Origin: an uncultured SAR116 cluster alpha proteobacterium
Lineage (GTDB): Bacteria; Pseudomonadota; Alphaproteobacteria; Puniceispirillales; Marisalimonadaceae
Assembly: GCA_902537945.1 (NCBI GenBank)
Contig: CACBDG010000004.1
Span: forward strand, 1-64,000
DNA length: 64,000 bases
Direction: 5' to 3'
Within the stretch, counting starts at the first letter, position 1; each line of letters opens with the position of its first letter. Below are positions 16,592 to 24,865 of this stretch, piece by piece. Under the pieces are notes generated by a model that was given only the letters and a program-made list of their open reading frames with translations, was not told the origin of the DNA and ran no database searches. A program made the position numbers and the translations under genes.

Positions 16592-17908
16592 ATGTTTTTG
16601 CAAAATTTGATTTCACAAAGAATTGATAATAATAGACCCATTAAAGTTGCCCTAATTGGAGCTGGAAAGTTTGGCTCTATGTTTTTAAGTCAAGTACCAA
16701 CTACCCCTGGTTTAGAAGTTGTAATAATTGCTGATTTAATTCCAGATAATGCTAAAAAAGCTTGTAAAAATGTTGGTTGGAATGATGACCTTATTTCTAA
16801 TGCCGAATTTGTTGAATCAGGAATTAAAGCAATAACAAAACCCGAAGTAGAAGTCGTTGTTGAAGCGACTGGACATCCTTCAGCTGGACTTTTACATGCT
16901 CGAGAAGCATTTAGAAAAGGCAAACATATTGTAATGGTTAATGTTGAAGCAGATGTTTTAGCTGGTGCGTCCTTATCAAAAGAAGCTAAATCAGCTGGTG
17001 TTGTATATTCTATGGCTTATGGAGACCAGCCTGCTCTTACAGCTGAAATTGTTGACTGGGCTAGGTCTAGTGGCTTTTATGTAACTGCTGCTGGCAAAGG
17101 TACTAAATATCTTCCTGAATATCATAAATCAACCCCAGAAACAGTTTGGAATTATTATGGATTTACAGAAAAAGATGCAATTGAAGCTGGAATGAACCCT
17201 AAAATGTTTAACTCATTTCTTGATGGAACAAAATCAAGCCTTGAAATGGCAGCTATTGCTAACGCTTGCAACCTAAGAGTACCTTCTAATGGATTACTTT
17301 TTCCTCCTTGTGGAATGGATGATCTAGCAGAGGTTCTTAAACCAAAAAACAATGGTGGTGTTTTAGAACATGATGGACAAGTTGAGGTAGTATCATCTCT
17401 TGATAGAGATGGTAAAGATGTATTTAAAGATTTAAGATGGGGAGTTTACGCCGTGCTTAAGGCACCAAATGATTATGCAGCCTCATGTTTTAAACAATAT
17501 GGCATGAACACTGATACCACTGGACAATTTTCTGCTATGTACAAACCATTTCATTTAATTGGTATGGAACTTAATATTTCAATCTTTAGTGCAGCTTTAT
17601 TAAATCAATCCACTGGGCAAACACAAAATTTTTCAGGTGATGTAGTTGCCACATCAAAAAGATCACTCAAAAAAGGTGAAATTTTAGATGGAGAGGGTGG
17701 AGCTACTGTATGGGGCAAATTGATACCAGCAAGAGATTCTCTTTTAAATGAAACTCTGCCAATAGGTCTTGCTCATGGGATAAAACTTAATAAAGATATA
17801 AAAGAAGATCACTTTATAACTTGGAAAGATGTAGATTATAATCCAGATGATCCTACTATTTCATATAGAAGATCAATGGAAAAAAACTTTAGATCTTCAC
17901 TGGGCTAG
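16592..17908 (+). CDS. SAF-domain NAD(P)-dependent oxidoreductase (homoserine-dehydrogenase-like)
   Basis: The 438-residue protein has an N-terminal Rossmann domain ('KVALIGAGKFGSMFLSQV', then 'VEVVVEATGHPSAG'), a central domain rich in 'GKGTKYLPEYH' and 'SFLDGTKSSLEMAAIANA', and a C-terminal SAF domain ('VVATSKRSLKKGEILDGEGGATVWGKLIPA'). This architecture is known as predicted homoserine dehydrogenase with SAF domain; related proteins act in sugar and tetritol metabolism. It is third in the PhyH operon, 7 bases after the phosphatase-like gene. Its last 20 bases overlap the convergent lactonase-like gene. Substrate unknown. Confidence 0.87.
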   Translation: MFLQNLISQRIDNNRPIKVALIGAGKFGSMFLSQVPTTPGLEVVIIADLIPDNAKKACKNVGWNDDLISNAEFVESGIKAITKPEVEVVVEATGHPSAGLLHAREAFRKGKHIVMVNVEADVLAGASLSKEAKSAGVVYSMAYGDQPALTAEIVDWARSSGFYVTAAGKGTKYLPEYHKSTPETVWNYYGFTEKDAIEAGMNPKMFNSFLDGTKSSLEMAAIANACNLRVPSNGLLFPPCGMDDLAEVLKPKNNGGVLEHDGQVEVVSSLDRDGKDVFKDLRWGVYAVLKAPNDYAASCFKQYGMNTDTTGQFSAMYKPFHLIGMELNISIFSAALLNQSTGQTQNFSGDVVATSKRSLKKGEILDGEGGATVWGKLIPARDSLLNETLPIGLAHGIKLNKDIKEDHFITWKDVDYNPDDPTISYRRSMEKNFRSSLG

Positions 17909-18704
17909 TCGGTCCTTTATCTAATCTCCAAACAAAACCTGATGTTCCTTCTTTGGGAAAAAAGTTTTTAACTAAAGGATCATGTCCTGGGATTACCATA
18001 TCATTATTGGTTGCTAGACTTTTAATTAACTTAAAGCCATTAAGCATGTCTTCCAAATCAACAACAATAGGGAATGGTTTACCCATAAGAAAGTTTTCAT
18101 AGAAATGTGTGGCATCTGATGCCAAACATAAATAACCATTTTCTGTTTTTACTCTAACAGACTGCAAGCCTCTAGAATGACCTCCTATTAAATGAACAGT
18201 AACTCCAGCTTTGATTGATCCAAAACCATTATAAAAGACAACCCTGCCAGAGTATAAATTTTTAACCATCTCACATATATGTTCGCCCGTAAAAGGCATT
18301 TTAATAGTTTCATGACACATACAGGGACCAGTCGCGTATGCCATCTCAGTTTCTTGAAGATGAAATTTTGCATTCGGAAAATCGTTTAATCCTCCTGCAT
18401 GATCATAATGAAGATGAGTTATAATTACATCAGTAACATCACTGGCTTCAACGTTAATAGCTTTTAAAGCTTCAGACGGAGCTCTTTGTATAGGCCTATC
18501 TCTTCTTTTAGCTTCGTCGTAATCATATCCTGTGTCTACAACAATAATATCTTTATCTGATTTCAATACCCAAATAAAATAATCAATGGTGTGAGCTTGA
18601 TTAGAATGATCGTCAAAAATGAAGCTGTCACCACGAGTTCTATCTGCTCTTTCTGCATATTTTAAAGCATAAACTTGCCAATTTTTTTCTATTGCAGTAT
18701 CCAA
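17889..18704 (-). CDS. Metallo-beta-lactamase-fold hydrolase (AHL-lactonase family)
   Basis: The 271-residue protein carries the metal motif 'HLHYDHAGG', a downstream 'GGHSRGLQSVRV' His, 'ASDATHFYEN' Asp and 'VIPGHDP' His, completing a two-metal site as in N-acyl homoserine lactonase (AttM/AiiA) relatives. It could open lactones, including sugar lactones, a role that would suit its operon (aldolase, OtnI, aldo/keto reductase). Quorum quenching is not supported by anything nearby. Start is TTG at 18704, with AAGGAAATC upstream overlapping the previous stop. It is the last gene of the operon. Confidence 0.87.
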   Translation of the reverse strand: MDTAIEKNWQVYALKYAERADRTRGDSFIFDDHSNQAHTIDYFIWVLKSDKDIIVVDTGYDYDEAKRRDRPIQRAPSEALKAINVEASDVTDVIITHLHYDHAGGLNDFPNAKFHLQETEMAYATGPCMCHETIKMPFTGEHICEMVKNLYSGRVVFYNGFGSIKAGVTVHLIGGHSRGLQSVRVKTENGYLCLASDATHFYENFLMGKPFPIVVDLEDMLNGFKLIKSLATNNDMVIPGHDPLVKNFFPKEGTSGFVWRLDKGPTSPVKI

Positions 18705-18717
18705 GAGATTTCCTTAT

Positions 18718-19686
18718 TTAATTGTCACTGACTTCTTCTAATCTATCAGTTGCAGGAGCAGGAGTAGGACTGATATTAGATATTAATTTGTAAGTTTCAT
18801 TATCTAATGAAATATTAACTGAATCTATAGAAGGTTTTAATTGTTTTAGATTTCTAGCACTTATTATTGGGGCAGTTACTGCATCATTATTTAAAACCCA
18901 AGCAACTGCTAAAGAAATAGGATCATAATTTAACTCCTTAGCTAAATTTTTTAAAGAATGTGCTGCTTTATACATCCATTCTTGTCCATATCTAATTTTA
19001 TATTTTTCATTTTCATGCAGTCTTCCAGAAGTATTTTTACTTGATGTAATTGATGAATTATATTTGCCAGTAAGAAGCCCTCCTCCTAAAGGACTATAAC
19101 TGATAACACCAATATCTTCTGCTTTTGCCATAGGAAGAATTTCTACTTCGGCTTGTCTTTTTACAATATTATACATAGGTTGTAGGATATCTACTGATGG
19201 AAAATTGTGTTTTTGAGCAGTCAATTTAGCTTTCATAACCTGCCAAGCCGCAAAATTAGAAACACCTAATTGAAAAAACTTTTTTTCTTCTTTAAGTTTT
19301 TGAAGTGTTTCAAATGTTTCTTCTAAGGGCACATTATCGTCCCAATGATGTAAGAAAAAAATATCTACATAATCCTGATTTAATCTTTTAAGACTCTGCT
19401 CTAACTGTGATCTGATATTATCACCACTTGATCCTCCAACTGAGCCTGCTTTCGTAATTAGTATAATTTTTTCACGTTCTTCTCTAATTAAATTTCCAAG
19501 AATTATTTCAGATTTGCCTCCAGTATAAACAAATGCAGTATCAAAAAAATTAATTCCATTTTCACGACATGCCTCATACATTTCCTGGCTGTCACGTTCA
19601 TCTGCTCCATCTCCAAACTGCATTGTTCCAAAACACAATGATGAGTTTTCTATTTTATTCGGGCCATATTGTCTGATTATTTTCAT
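18718..19686 (-). CDS. Aldo/keto reductase
   Basis: The 322-residue TIM-barrel oxidoreductase has 'NGINFFDTAFVYTGGKSEIILG' with catalytic Asp and Tyr, 'IILITKAG' with the Lys, and 'VDIFFLHHWDDNVPLEETFETL' with the His. C-terminal 'ISARNLKQLKPSIDSV' is the NADP-binding segment. These enzymes interconvert aldehydes or aldoses and alcohols or lactones. ATG 19686 follows AGAGGA; the track TTG at 19689 is one codon earlier. It lies in a leftward operon after OtnC- and OtnI-like genes and before a lactonase-like gene, so oxidation of a sugar to a lactone is attractive but unproven. Confidence 0.9.
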   Translation of the reverse strand: MKIIRQYGPNKIENSSLCFGTMQFGDGADERDSQEMYEACRENGINFFDTAFVYTGGKSEIILGNLIREEREKIILITKAGSVGGSSGDNIRSQLEQSLKRLNQDYVDIFFLHHWDDNVPLEETFETLQKLKEEKKFFQLGVSNFAAWQVMKAKLTAQKHNFPSVDILQPMYNIVKRQAEVEILPMAKAEDIGVISYSPLGGGLLTGKYNSSITSSKNTSGRLHENEKYKIRYGQEWMYKAAHSLKNLAKELNYDPISLAVAWVLNNDAVTAPIISARNLKQLKPSIDSVNISLDNETYKLISNISPTPAPATDRLEEVSDN

Positions 19687-19709
19687 CAAAAAAAATCCTC
19701 TAAATATTT

Positions 19710-20477
19710 TTATTTAAAATTATCCATCCAGGCAATTCCTTCATCAGTCGTGGTTCTTGGCCTATATTCAGCTCCAACCATGCCCTTATAACCTAATTTA
19801 TATATTTCTGGAATAATGTAAGAAAAATCTAATTCGCCCTTATCAGGTTCACATCTACCTTTTACTGAGGCTATCTGAACATGACCAATGTAAGGTAAAT
19901 TATCTGCAAATCTATTAATGACATCACCTTGATTGATTTGAACGTGATAAAAATCAAACATAATTTTTATACTATCAGAGCCTACAAGCTCACAAATCTC
20001 CTTTGCCTGCTCAACTCTCGTCAAAAAATATCCTGGATTATCATTTAAATTTAATGGTTCAATGATCAAGCCAATGTTACTATCTTTTACTAATTCTTTT
20101 GCAAACTTTAAATTATCTATAAACGTCACGAGAGATTTTGTTGATAAATCTGTGACACCTGCCATTGCATGAATGTTTTTGGATTTAATTACCTTTGCAT
20201 ACTCGAATGCTTGTAGTAATGCATCTCTGGCTTCAGACACCCTTGAAGGGACAGCTAATAAACCATTATCACCTTTATCAACATCCCCTTTAATTGTATT
20301 AATACCTATAACAGGCAAATTAACTTCATCAAGAGCTTTTTTTATTTCTTTACAATCATATTGATAAGGAAACTGAAACTCTACTGCATCAAAACCATTT
20401 TCTTTTGCTTTATGAATAGCATCAATTTGAGACATTTCTGTCCATAAAAGACCTAAATTAGCTGAAAACTTATACAT
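19710..20477 (-). CDS. otnI: Hydroxypyruvate isomerase / 2-oxo-tetronate isomerase (OtnI-like)
   Basis: The 255-residue xylose-isomerase-like TIM barrel has 'MYKFSANLGLLWTEM', 'GFDAVEFQFPYQYD', 'GDNGLLAVPSRVSEAR' and 'IIEPLNLNDNPGYFL', the Glu being a catalytic residue; 'KIMFDFYHVQINQGDV' and 'GHVQIAS' follow. This is the Hyi/OtnI family. OtnI converts 2-dehydro-tetronate to 3-dehydro-tetronate in D-erythronate or L-threonate use. The OtnC homologue is immediately upstream (4-base gap), and DenD- and LtnD-like dehydrogenases occur elsewhere in the window, which favours the OtnI role over hydroxypyruvate isomerase. Confidence 0.85.
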   Translation of the reverse strand: MYKFSANLGLLWTEMSQIDAIHKAKENGFDAVEFQFPYQYDCKEIKKALDEVNLPVIGINTIKGDVDKGDNGLLAVPSRVSEARDALLQAFEYAKVIKSKNIHAMAGVTDLSTKSLVTFIDNLKFAKELVKDSNIGLIIEPLNLNDNPGYFLTRVEQAKEICELVGSDSIKIMFDFYHVQINQGDVINRFADNLPYIGHVQIASVKGRCEPDKGELDFSYIIPEIYKLGYKGMVGAEYRPRTTTDEGIAWMDNFK

Positions 20478-20481
20478 TACA

Positions 20482-21129
20482 TTAGTCCCATTCTATATTA
20501 AATTTAGTTACAATCTTTTCTATTTGTGAGGCTTTTAGCTCTATTGCATCTGTACCTCTTAAAATTAGAGCTAGTTTAGCAGTGGCCTCTAATTCTTCAA
20601 CAGCATTTACAGCAGATTCTAAATCTTTAGCTGAAACAACAGGACCGTGATTAGCAAGGAGGACAGCAGATCTCTTACCAGCCAGCCCTTTAATTGCATC
20701 ACCCATAGCTGGGTCTCCTGGCACAAAAAAAGGAAGTAATTTTACCTTTCCTAATAACCTAACGGAGTAAGGAGTATATGAGGGCAACACATTATCTTCA
20801 TTTATTTCAGGTATCATTGATAATGCTACTGAATAAGTTGAATGAAGATGCACAACTGCACCAGATTTCATACCTCTTGTTTCATAAAAAGCTTGGTGTA
20901 GTGGTAACTCTTTTGTTGGAGTAGTCGAACCAATAATTTCACCAGATTTAGTAACCTTGACTATTTGGTTTGGGTCAAGTCTACCAAAAGAAGATCCAGA
21001 AGGGGTAACCAAAATGTTATTATCATCCAAACGTACTGAAATATTTCCGGTTGAACCATGTGTTAAGCCTCTATCAAAAATAGAAGTAGCTAAAACACAT
21101 ATTTGCTCTCTTAATTTATTTTCATTCAT
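20482..21129 (-). CDS. otnC: Class II aldolase, 3-oxo-tetronate 4-phosphate decarboxylase-like (OtnC)
   Basis: The 215-residue class II aldolase/adducin protein has 'GLTHGSTGNISVRLDDNNILVTPSGSSFGRLDP', the metal His pair in 'VVHLHSTYSVALS', a third His in 'LLANHGPVVSAKDLESAV', and the catalytic acid in 'ELPLHQAFYE'. The close fit to OtnC and the adjacent OtnI gene suggest decarboxylation of 3-dehydro-tetronate 4-phosphate to dihydroxyacetone phosphate. The kinase that makes this substrate (OtnK, DUF1537) is not in the window. L-fuculose-phosphate aldolase is the main alternative. The gene lies 28 bases after the DUF2938 gene. Confidence 0.85.
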   Translation of the reverse strand: MNENKLREQICVLATSIFDRGLTHGSTGNISVRLDDNNILVTPSGSSFGRLDPNQIVKVTKSGEIIGSTTPTKELPLHQAFYETRGMKSGAVVHLHSTYSVALSMIPEINEDNVLPSYTPYSVRLLGKVKLLPFFVPGDPAMGDAIKGLAGKRSAVLLANHGPVVSAKDLESAVNAVEELEATAKLALILRGTDAIELKASQIEKIVTKFNIEWD

Positions 21130-21157
21130 TTTTTATACTCAATACGTATATTTTAAT

Positions 21158-21634
21158 TTAGTAACCAAATATCTGATAAAACCCACCGATAGGTGCACCT
21201 ATAGCAATATGACTTCCAACTGCTAAAGAACAAGCCATAAGTGGTGACGGTGTCTTTGTTCCTAATAAACCTTTACCTAAAGCTGGCATAAAAAAAAACC
21301 AAGGAACAATTACACTTATCAAACCAAAAATAATGCCATTCATAAGAGATGCACTACATATTTCATATTCTAATAAAATAAAAAAAAATACTGAATAAAT
21401 AATTGCAACGGAATAATGAACCATCCAGCCAATTATTAATTCATTTTTAATTGGATCTTCTTCATCGATAGTAGGATTATAAATTTTTCCTCTAAACATT
21501 ACTAATAAAAACCATCTTCCAACCACACCCCAATCAGAAGGATTTATGTCATATAATAATTTAAGTAGCCTCTGCCACATATCCATTGCAAGACAAGATA
21601 CAATTCCAATAATGACTATGTGAAATATTTCCAT
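21158..21634 (-). CDS. DUF2938 membrane protein
   Basis: The 158-residue protein has four predicted membrane helices and the DUF2938 signatures 'MDMWQRLLKLLYDI', 'DWGVVGRWFLLVM', 'IIGWMVHYSVAIIYSVFF', 'PALGKGLLGTKTPSP' and 'GSHIAIGAPIGGFYQ'. Function is unknown for the family. I start at ATG 21634, where GAGGAAGTTTG gives a good ribosome site; the track start is a TTG one codon earlier. It is the first gene of a leftward operon with the OtnC, OtnI, reductase and lactonase-like genes, and diverges from an SDR across a region with a palindrome. Confidence 0.88.
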   Translation of the reverse strand: MEIFHIVIIGIVSCLAMDMWQRLLKLLYDINPSDWGVVGRWFLLVMFRGKIYNPTIDEEDPIKNELIIGWMVHYSVAIIYSVFFFILLEYEICSASLMNGIIFGLISVIVPWFFFMPALGKGLLGTKTPSPLMACSLAVGSHIAIGAPIGGFYQIFGY

Positions 21635-21683
21635 CAAACTTCCTCTATTTTAAAAATTTTTCTAGCATTGGATAGTTGAACGA

Positions 21684-21707
21684 TATAAAACACTATAAGT
21701 GTTTATA
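21684..21707. promoter_or_regulatory. Palindromic operator candidate between DUF2938 operon and SDR gene
   Basis: AAACACT-ATA-AGTGTTT (21688-21704) is a perfect 7-base inverted repeat. TATA on both sides (with one extra A on the left) extends it to 10 paired bases. It lies between divergent genes, 50 bases left of the DUF2938 start and about 63 bases from the SDR start. Such a site would suit a dimeric repressor of the GntR, MarR or LacI kind. No such regulator is intact in the window. Confidence 0.4.
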
Positions 21708-21769
21708 TGAAATATATCTATTGTTAATATATTCTTATAATTCAACCAAATCAAATACAGGGGGTGTTT

Positions 21770-22504
21770 ATGGCTAATTTTAATGGACAAACTGCAGTTA
21801 TTACTGGTGGAGCTCAAGGGATTGGACTAGCAACTGCAAAAAGATTTATTAATGATGGCTGTGAAGTTATGATTTGGGATATTGATAAAAAGTTGGGTAT
21901 GGACGCTGCAAAAGAACTTAATTGCCATTTTTTAGAAGTTGATCAAACTGATAATAAAGTTGTAGAACAAGCTACGGCTGAAACTATTAACCAGCTAAAA
22001 AAAATTGACATATTAGTTTGTAGTGCAGGTATAGCAGGTCCGACCTTTTCAACATGGGATTATCCAGTTGAAGAGTGGTCAAAAGTTTTCAACGTAAATG
22101 TAAATGGTGTGTTTTATTGCAACAAATATGTTGTTAAGACTATGCGAGAAAACGGATATGGTAGAATTATTAATATAGCATCTATTGCCGGAAAAGAAGG
22201 TAACCCTAATGCTCCTGCTTACTCAGCATCAAAGGCTGCTGTTATTGGATTAACTAAATCTCTTGGAAAAGAAACGGCTGATCAAGATATTGCAGTTAAT
22301 TGTATTACTCCCGCAACGGCAAAAACAAGAATACTTGATCAAGTATCACAAGAATTTATTGATTATATGCTGTCTAAAATACCAAGAAAAAGATTCGTAA
22401 CCGTTGATGAGATTGCTTCTTTAATTACTTACTTAGGAAGTAGCGAGAATAGTTTTACTACAGCTGGTGTTTTTGATATTTCAGGAGGTAGAGCTACATA
22501 TTAA
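21770..22504 (+). CDS. Short-chain dehydrogenase, 2-keto-3-deoxy-rhamnonate/fuconate dehydrogenase-like
   Basis: The 244-residue SDR has 'AVITGGAQGIGLATAK' (cofactor loop), 'DILVCSAGIAG', catalytic Ser-Tyr-Lys in 'GRIINIASIAGKEGNPNAPAYSASKAAVIG', and the C-terminus 'FDISGGRATY'. That ending and 'GKEGNPNA' recall bacterial dehydrogenases of 2-keto-3-deoxy-L-rhamnonate or related sugar acids, from memory. ATG 21770 is chosen over the track start at 21764 because the G-rich ribosome site (AGGGGG) sits directly before it. A structured non-coding stretch follows its stop. Confidence 0.85.
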   Translation: MANFNGQTAVITGGAQGIGLATAKRFINDGCEVMIWDIDKKLGMDAAKELNCHFLEVDQTDNKVVEQATAETINQLKKIDILVCSAGIAGPTFSTWDYPVEEWSKVFNVNVNGVFYCNKYVVKTMRENGYGRIINIASIAGKEGNPNAPAYSASKAAVIGLTKSLGKETADQDIAVNCITPATAKTRILDQVSQEFIDYMLSKIPRKRFVTVDEIASLITYLGSSENSFTTAGVFDISGGRATY

Positions 22505-22505
22505 T

Positions 22506-22658
22506 GGTGAGGATTTTAAGGAGATCCTCTGCACCTATTAAACTAATCACTAGGGAGGAATGTATTAGTTTTGAGTACAATTAAACGGGGGAGTTTAATC
22601 AACACTTTGATTATGTGTCGAATCGTAGAATTAGTCATTATATGTTTCATTAATCAAA
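22506..22658. ncRNA. Candidate structured small RNA or 3' UTR element with serial hairpins (strand undecided)
   Basis: In the 230-base gap between convergent genes, four inverted repeats follow one another: GGTGAGGAT...ATCCTC-tg-CACC (22506-22535, loop TTTAAGGAG); AAACTAAT/ATTAGTTT (22540-22571, loop with AGGGAGGA); ATTAAAC/GTTTAAT (22580-22599, loop GGGGGA); TTTGATTA/TAATCAAA (22606-22658, 37-base loop). Read rightward, each of the first three loops carries GGA. Read leftward, the loops are CTCC / CCTCCC / TCCCCC, like the anti-Shine-Dalgarno loops of many alphaproteobacterial sRNAs. The stems are fully Watson-Crick, so strand cannot be told. TTGAGT (22571-22576) and TTTAAT (22594-22599), 17 bases apart, could be a rightward promoter. 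No U-tract terminator is seen. The rest of the gap (22659-22734) shows nothing clear. Confidence 0.5.
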
Positions 22659-22734
22659 AAACAAAGAATATATTTGCCAAAAATTTGAGCATAAAAAATT
22701 AGCCAAATTAGTAGGTGATTAATATTTGATCATT

Positions 22735-23337
22735 TTATATCTCTGAATTTAATTCCATTAAAGCGGAAAGGACAACAACTGCGAACAAAGCCAGGCCCAT
22801 TCCTCTATTTACCCAAATTTGTTTATTAACACCTAATGACCATTTCTTTAAACTTATTCCTAACCAAAGCCATAATAAATGTATTGGTATCCAAATAGAA
22901 TTAACAATAATAAATTTTACAATAATTTCAGTATTAAATGATGCCAGTCCAAGAGACAAAACTACAAACAAATGACCTTGCACAACATAAGCTTTAGGAT
23001 TAACAAATTGTAAAAAAATACCTTCATACAATCTAGGTGCTTTCAAATTCTGCTTAAAGCCAGTTTTGTTGTCAGACGTAGCTATTCGCCAAGATAGAAA
23101 AGATAAATAAGATAAAGAAAGAAGCAAGAAAGTAATTTCAACACCATCAATATCAAATAAAAATTGTTTGAAGCCTAAAACTACTAATAGTGCAACTCCA
23201 TTAGTTCCAAAAAATAAACCAATGAGATACATCATACCAACTTTCCAACCAAAGCCTGCACCAACACCAGCTAATGATAATACACCTGGGCCAGGAGTAA
23301 CCATCATTAAAAAACTAATAATTATATATGTAATCAT
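22735..23337 (-). CDS. LysE/RhtB family exporter
   Basis: The 200-residue membrane protein has about six hydrophobic segments. The N-terminal 'MVTPGPGVLSLAGVGAGFGWKVGMMYLIG' is the diagnostic LysE/RhtB motif, and 'LQFVNPKAYVVQGHLFVV' is the conserved middle segment. The family exports amino acids or small metabolites. Substrate cannot be told. It stands alone, leftward, with 83 bases to the next gene and with the structured region beyond its 3' end. Confidence 0.9.
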   Translation of the reverse strand: MITYIIISFLMMVTPGPGVLSLAGVGAGFGWKVGMMYLIGLFFGTNGVALLVVLGFKQFLFDIDGVEITFLLLSLSYLSFLSWRIATSDNKTGFKQNLKAPRLYEGIFLQFVNPKAYVVQGHLFVVLSLGLASFNTEIIVKFIIVNSIWIPIHLLWLWLGISLKKWSLGVNKQIWVNRGMGLALFAVVVLSALMELNSEI

Positions 23338-23420
23338 CTGAACTTGTAGAAGATTCTCTACACCTTGAACTTAATGAAAAATAACCTGTTAACCATACTA
23401 TGAATTATGTTAATGCAATA

Positions 23421-24833
23421 TTATAGGAAAAGTTTTCCTGGGTTCATTATTTTAAGAGGATCAAAAGCTTCTTTTACACTTTTCATAACATTTACAGCAT
23501 TACCTAACTCTTTAAGCATATATTTTCTTTTACCTTGGCCAACCCCATGTTCACCTGTGCATGTGCCATCCATTCTTATAGCTCTCTCAGATATTCTTAC
23601 TAAAAATTCATCTAACTTATCTAACTCAGTTTTGTTATTTTTATCAATTAAGAGTGCAACGTGAAAATTTCCATCTCCTGCGTGACTTACTATTGGACCT
23701 ATTAATTCATTTTGTTCCATATCCTCAATAGTTTCTGTAATACATTCCGATAATTTTGAAATAGGCACGCAGACATCCGTAGAATAAAGTTCTGCCTCTG
23801 GCCTTACAGCTCTACATGACCAATACGCATCATGCCTTGCTTTCCATAATTTATTTCTGTCCTCATTGTTAGAAGTCCATTCAAAATCTTTACCTCCAAA
23901 ATCAGATGATATCTCTCCAAATAATTCCGACTGTTCATCTACAGATGATTGACTTCCATGAAATTCTACCAATAATAATGGAGCTTCAGGAAGATTTGTT
24001 TTGGAATAATTATTAACAGCCTTTACCTGTGCTGTATCCATAAATTCTATTCTAGCAACCGGGATACCAGCTTGAATAGTCATTATAACCGCGTCAGTTG
24101 CATTTTTTACTGTTGGGAAACTTACTCTTCCGCCAGCTACAACTTCTGGAATACCATAGAGTTTGAGAGTAATTTCTGTCGTTATGCCCAAAGTCCCTTC
24201 AGAACCAACCATTAGCCTTGTTAAGTCATATCCAGCGGAACTTTTCCTTGCCTTATTTGCTGTTTTAATTATCTGACCGTCTGGAGTAACAACTTCCAAA
24301 GCTATGACATTGTCTTTCATTGTACCATAACGAACCGCATTTGTTCCTGAGGCTCGTGTAGCAGTCATTCCACCTATTGAGGCATTTGCCCCAGGATCAA
24401 TTGGAAAAAATAAACCTGTGTCTCTCAGGTATGTATTAAGCTGCTCTCTCGTTACACCTGGTTGAACAACAACTAGAAGGTCATCTTGATATACTTTCAA
24501 TATTTTGTTCATATTATTCATATCAATTGATATTCCACCAAAAGGTGCATTGAGATGCCCTTCGAAGGAAGAACCAACACCAAATGGTATAATTGGGCAC
24601 TTATATTCTTTACAAATATTTACAACTTTTTGAACATCCTCTTTTGTTTCAACAAATACAACACCATTTGGTAATTCAGATTCGTGTATTGTCATTGTAT
24701 GAGTGTGTTGTTCTAAAATACTCTGACTATCTGAAAATTGCTGTCCAAATTCTTCTTTTAACTTTTTTACACATAACTTGATACTTACAGGATCATAATT
24801 ATCTGAAGACCAAATTGAAGTATTACCATCCAT
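23421..24833 (-). CDS. FAD-linked D-2-hydroxyacid dehydrogenase, GlcD/DLD type (paralogue 1)
   Basis: The 470-residue protein has an FAD-binding PCMH domain ('PNGVVFVETKEDVQKVVNICKEYKCPIIPFGVGSSFEGH', 'VVVQPGVTREQLN', 'GANASIGGMTATRASGTNAVRYGTMKDNV', 'GSEGTLGI') and a C-terminal FAD-oxidase domain ('GDGNFHVALLID', 'CTGEHGVGQGKRKYM', 'MNPGKLF'). These oxidise D-lactate, glycolate or other D-2-hydroxyacids, passing electrons to the respiratory chain. It is about three-quarters identical by eye to the gene just upstream. Differences cluster near the active site ('YWSCRAVRPEAELYST' and 'SHAGDGNFHVALL'), which suggests a changed substrate. Confidence 0.92.
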   Translation of the reverse strand: MDGNTSIWSSDNYDPVSIKLCVKKLKEEFGQQFSDSQSILEQHTHTMTIHESELPNGVVFVETKEDVQKVVNICKEYKCPIIPFGVGSSFEGHLNAPFGGISIDMNNMNKILKVYQDDLLVVVQPGVTREQLNTYLRDTGLFFPIDPGANASIGGMTATRASGTNAVRYGTMKDNVIALEVVTPDGQIIKTANKARKSSAGYDLTRLMVGSEGTLGITTEITLKLYGIPEVVAGGRVSFPTVKNATDAVIMTIQAGIPVARIEFMDTAQVKAVNNYSKTNLPEAPLLLVEFHGSQSSVDEQSELFGEISSDFGGKDFEWTSNNEDRNKLWKARHDAYWSCRAVRPEAELYSTDVCVPISKLSECITETIEDMEQNELIGPIVSHAGDGNFHVALLIDKNNKTELDKLDEFLVRISERAIRMDGTCTGEHGVGQGKRKYMLKELGNAVNVMKSVKEAFDPLKIMNPGKLFL

Positions 24834-24865
24834 ATTTAATGCCTCTAAAATATTCGATTTTATTT

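Noticed and set aside
18188-18373. Small leftward ORF within the lactonase-like gene
   Set aside because: It is an alternative frame inside a gene with intact metal-binding motifs.
17889-18704. Quorum-quenching function for the AHL-lactonase-family protein
   Set aside because: The fold fits many lactonases, and the operon context is sugar-acid metabolism with no quorum-sensing gene nearby.
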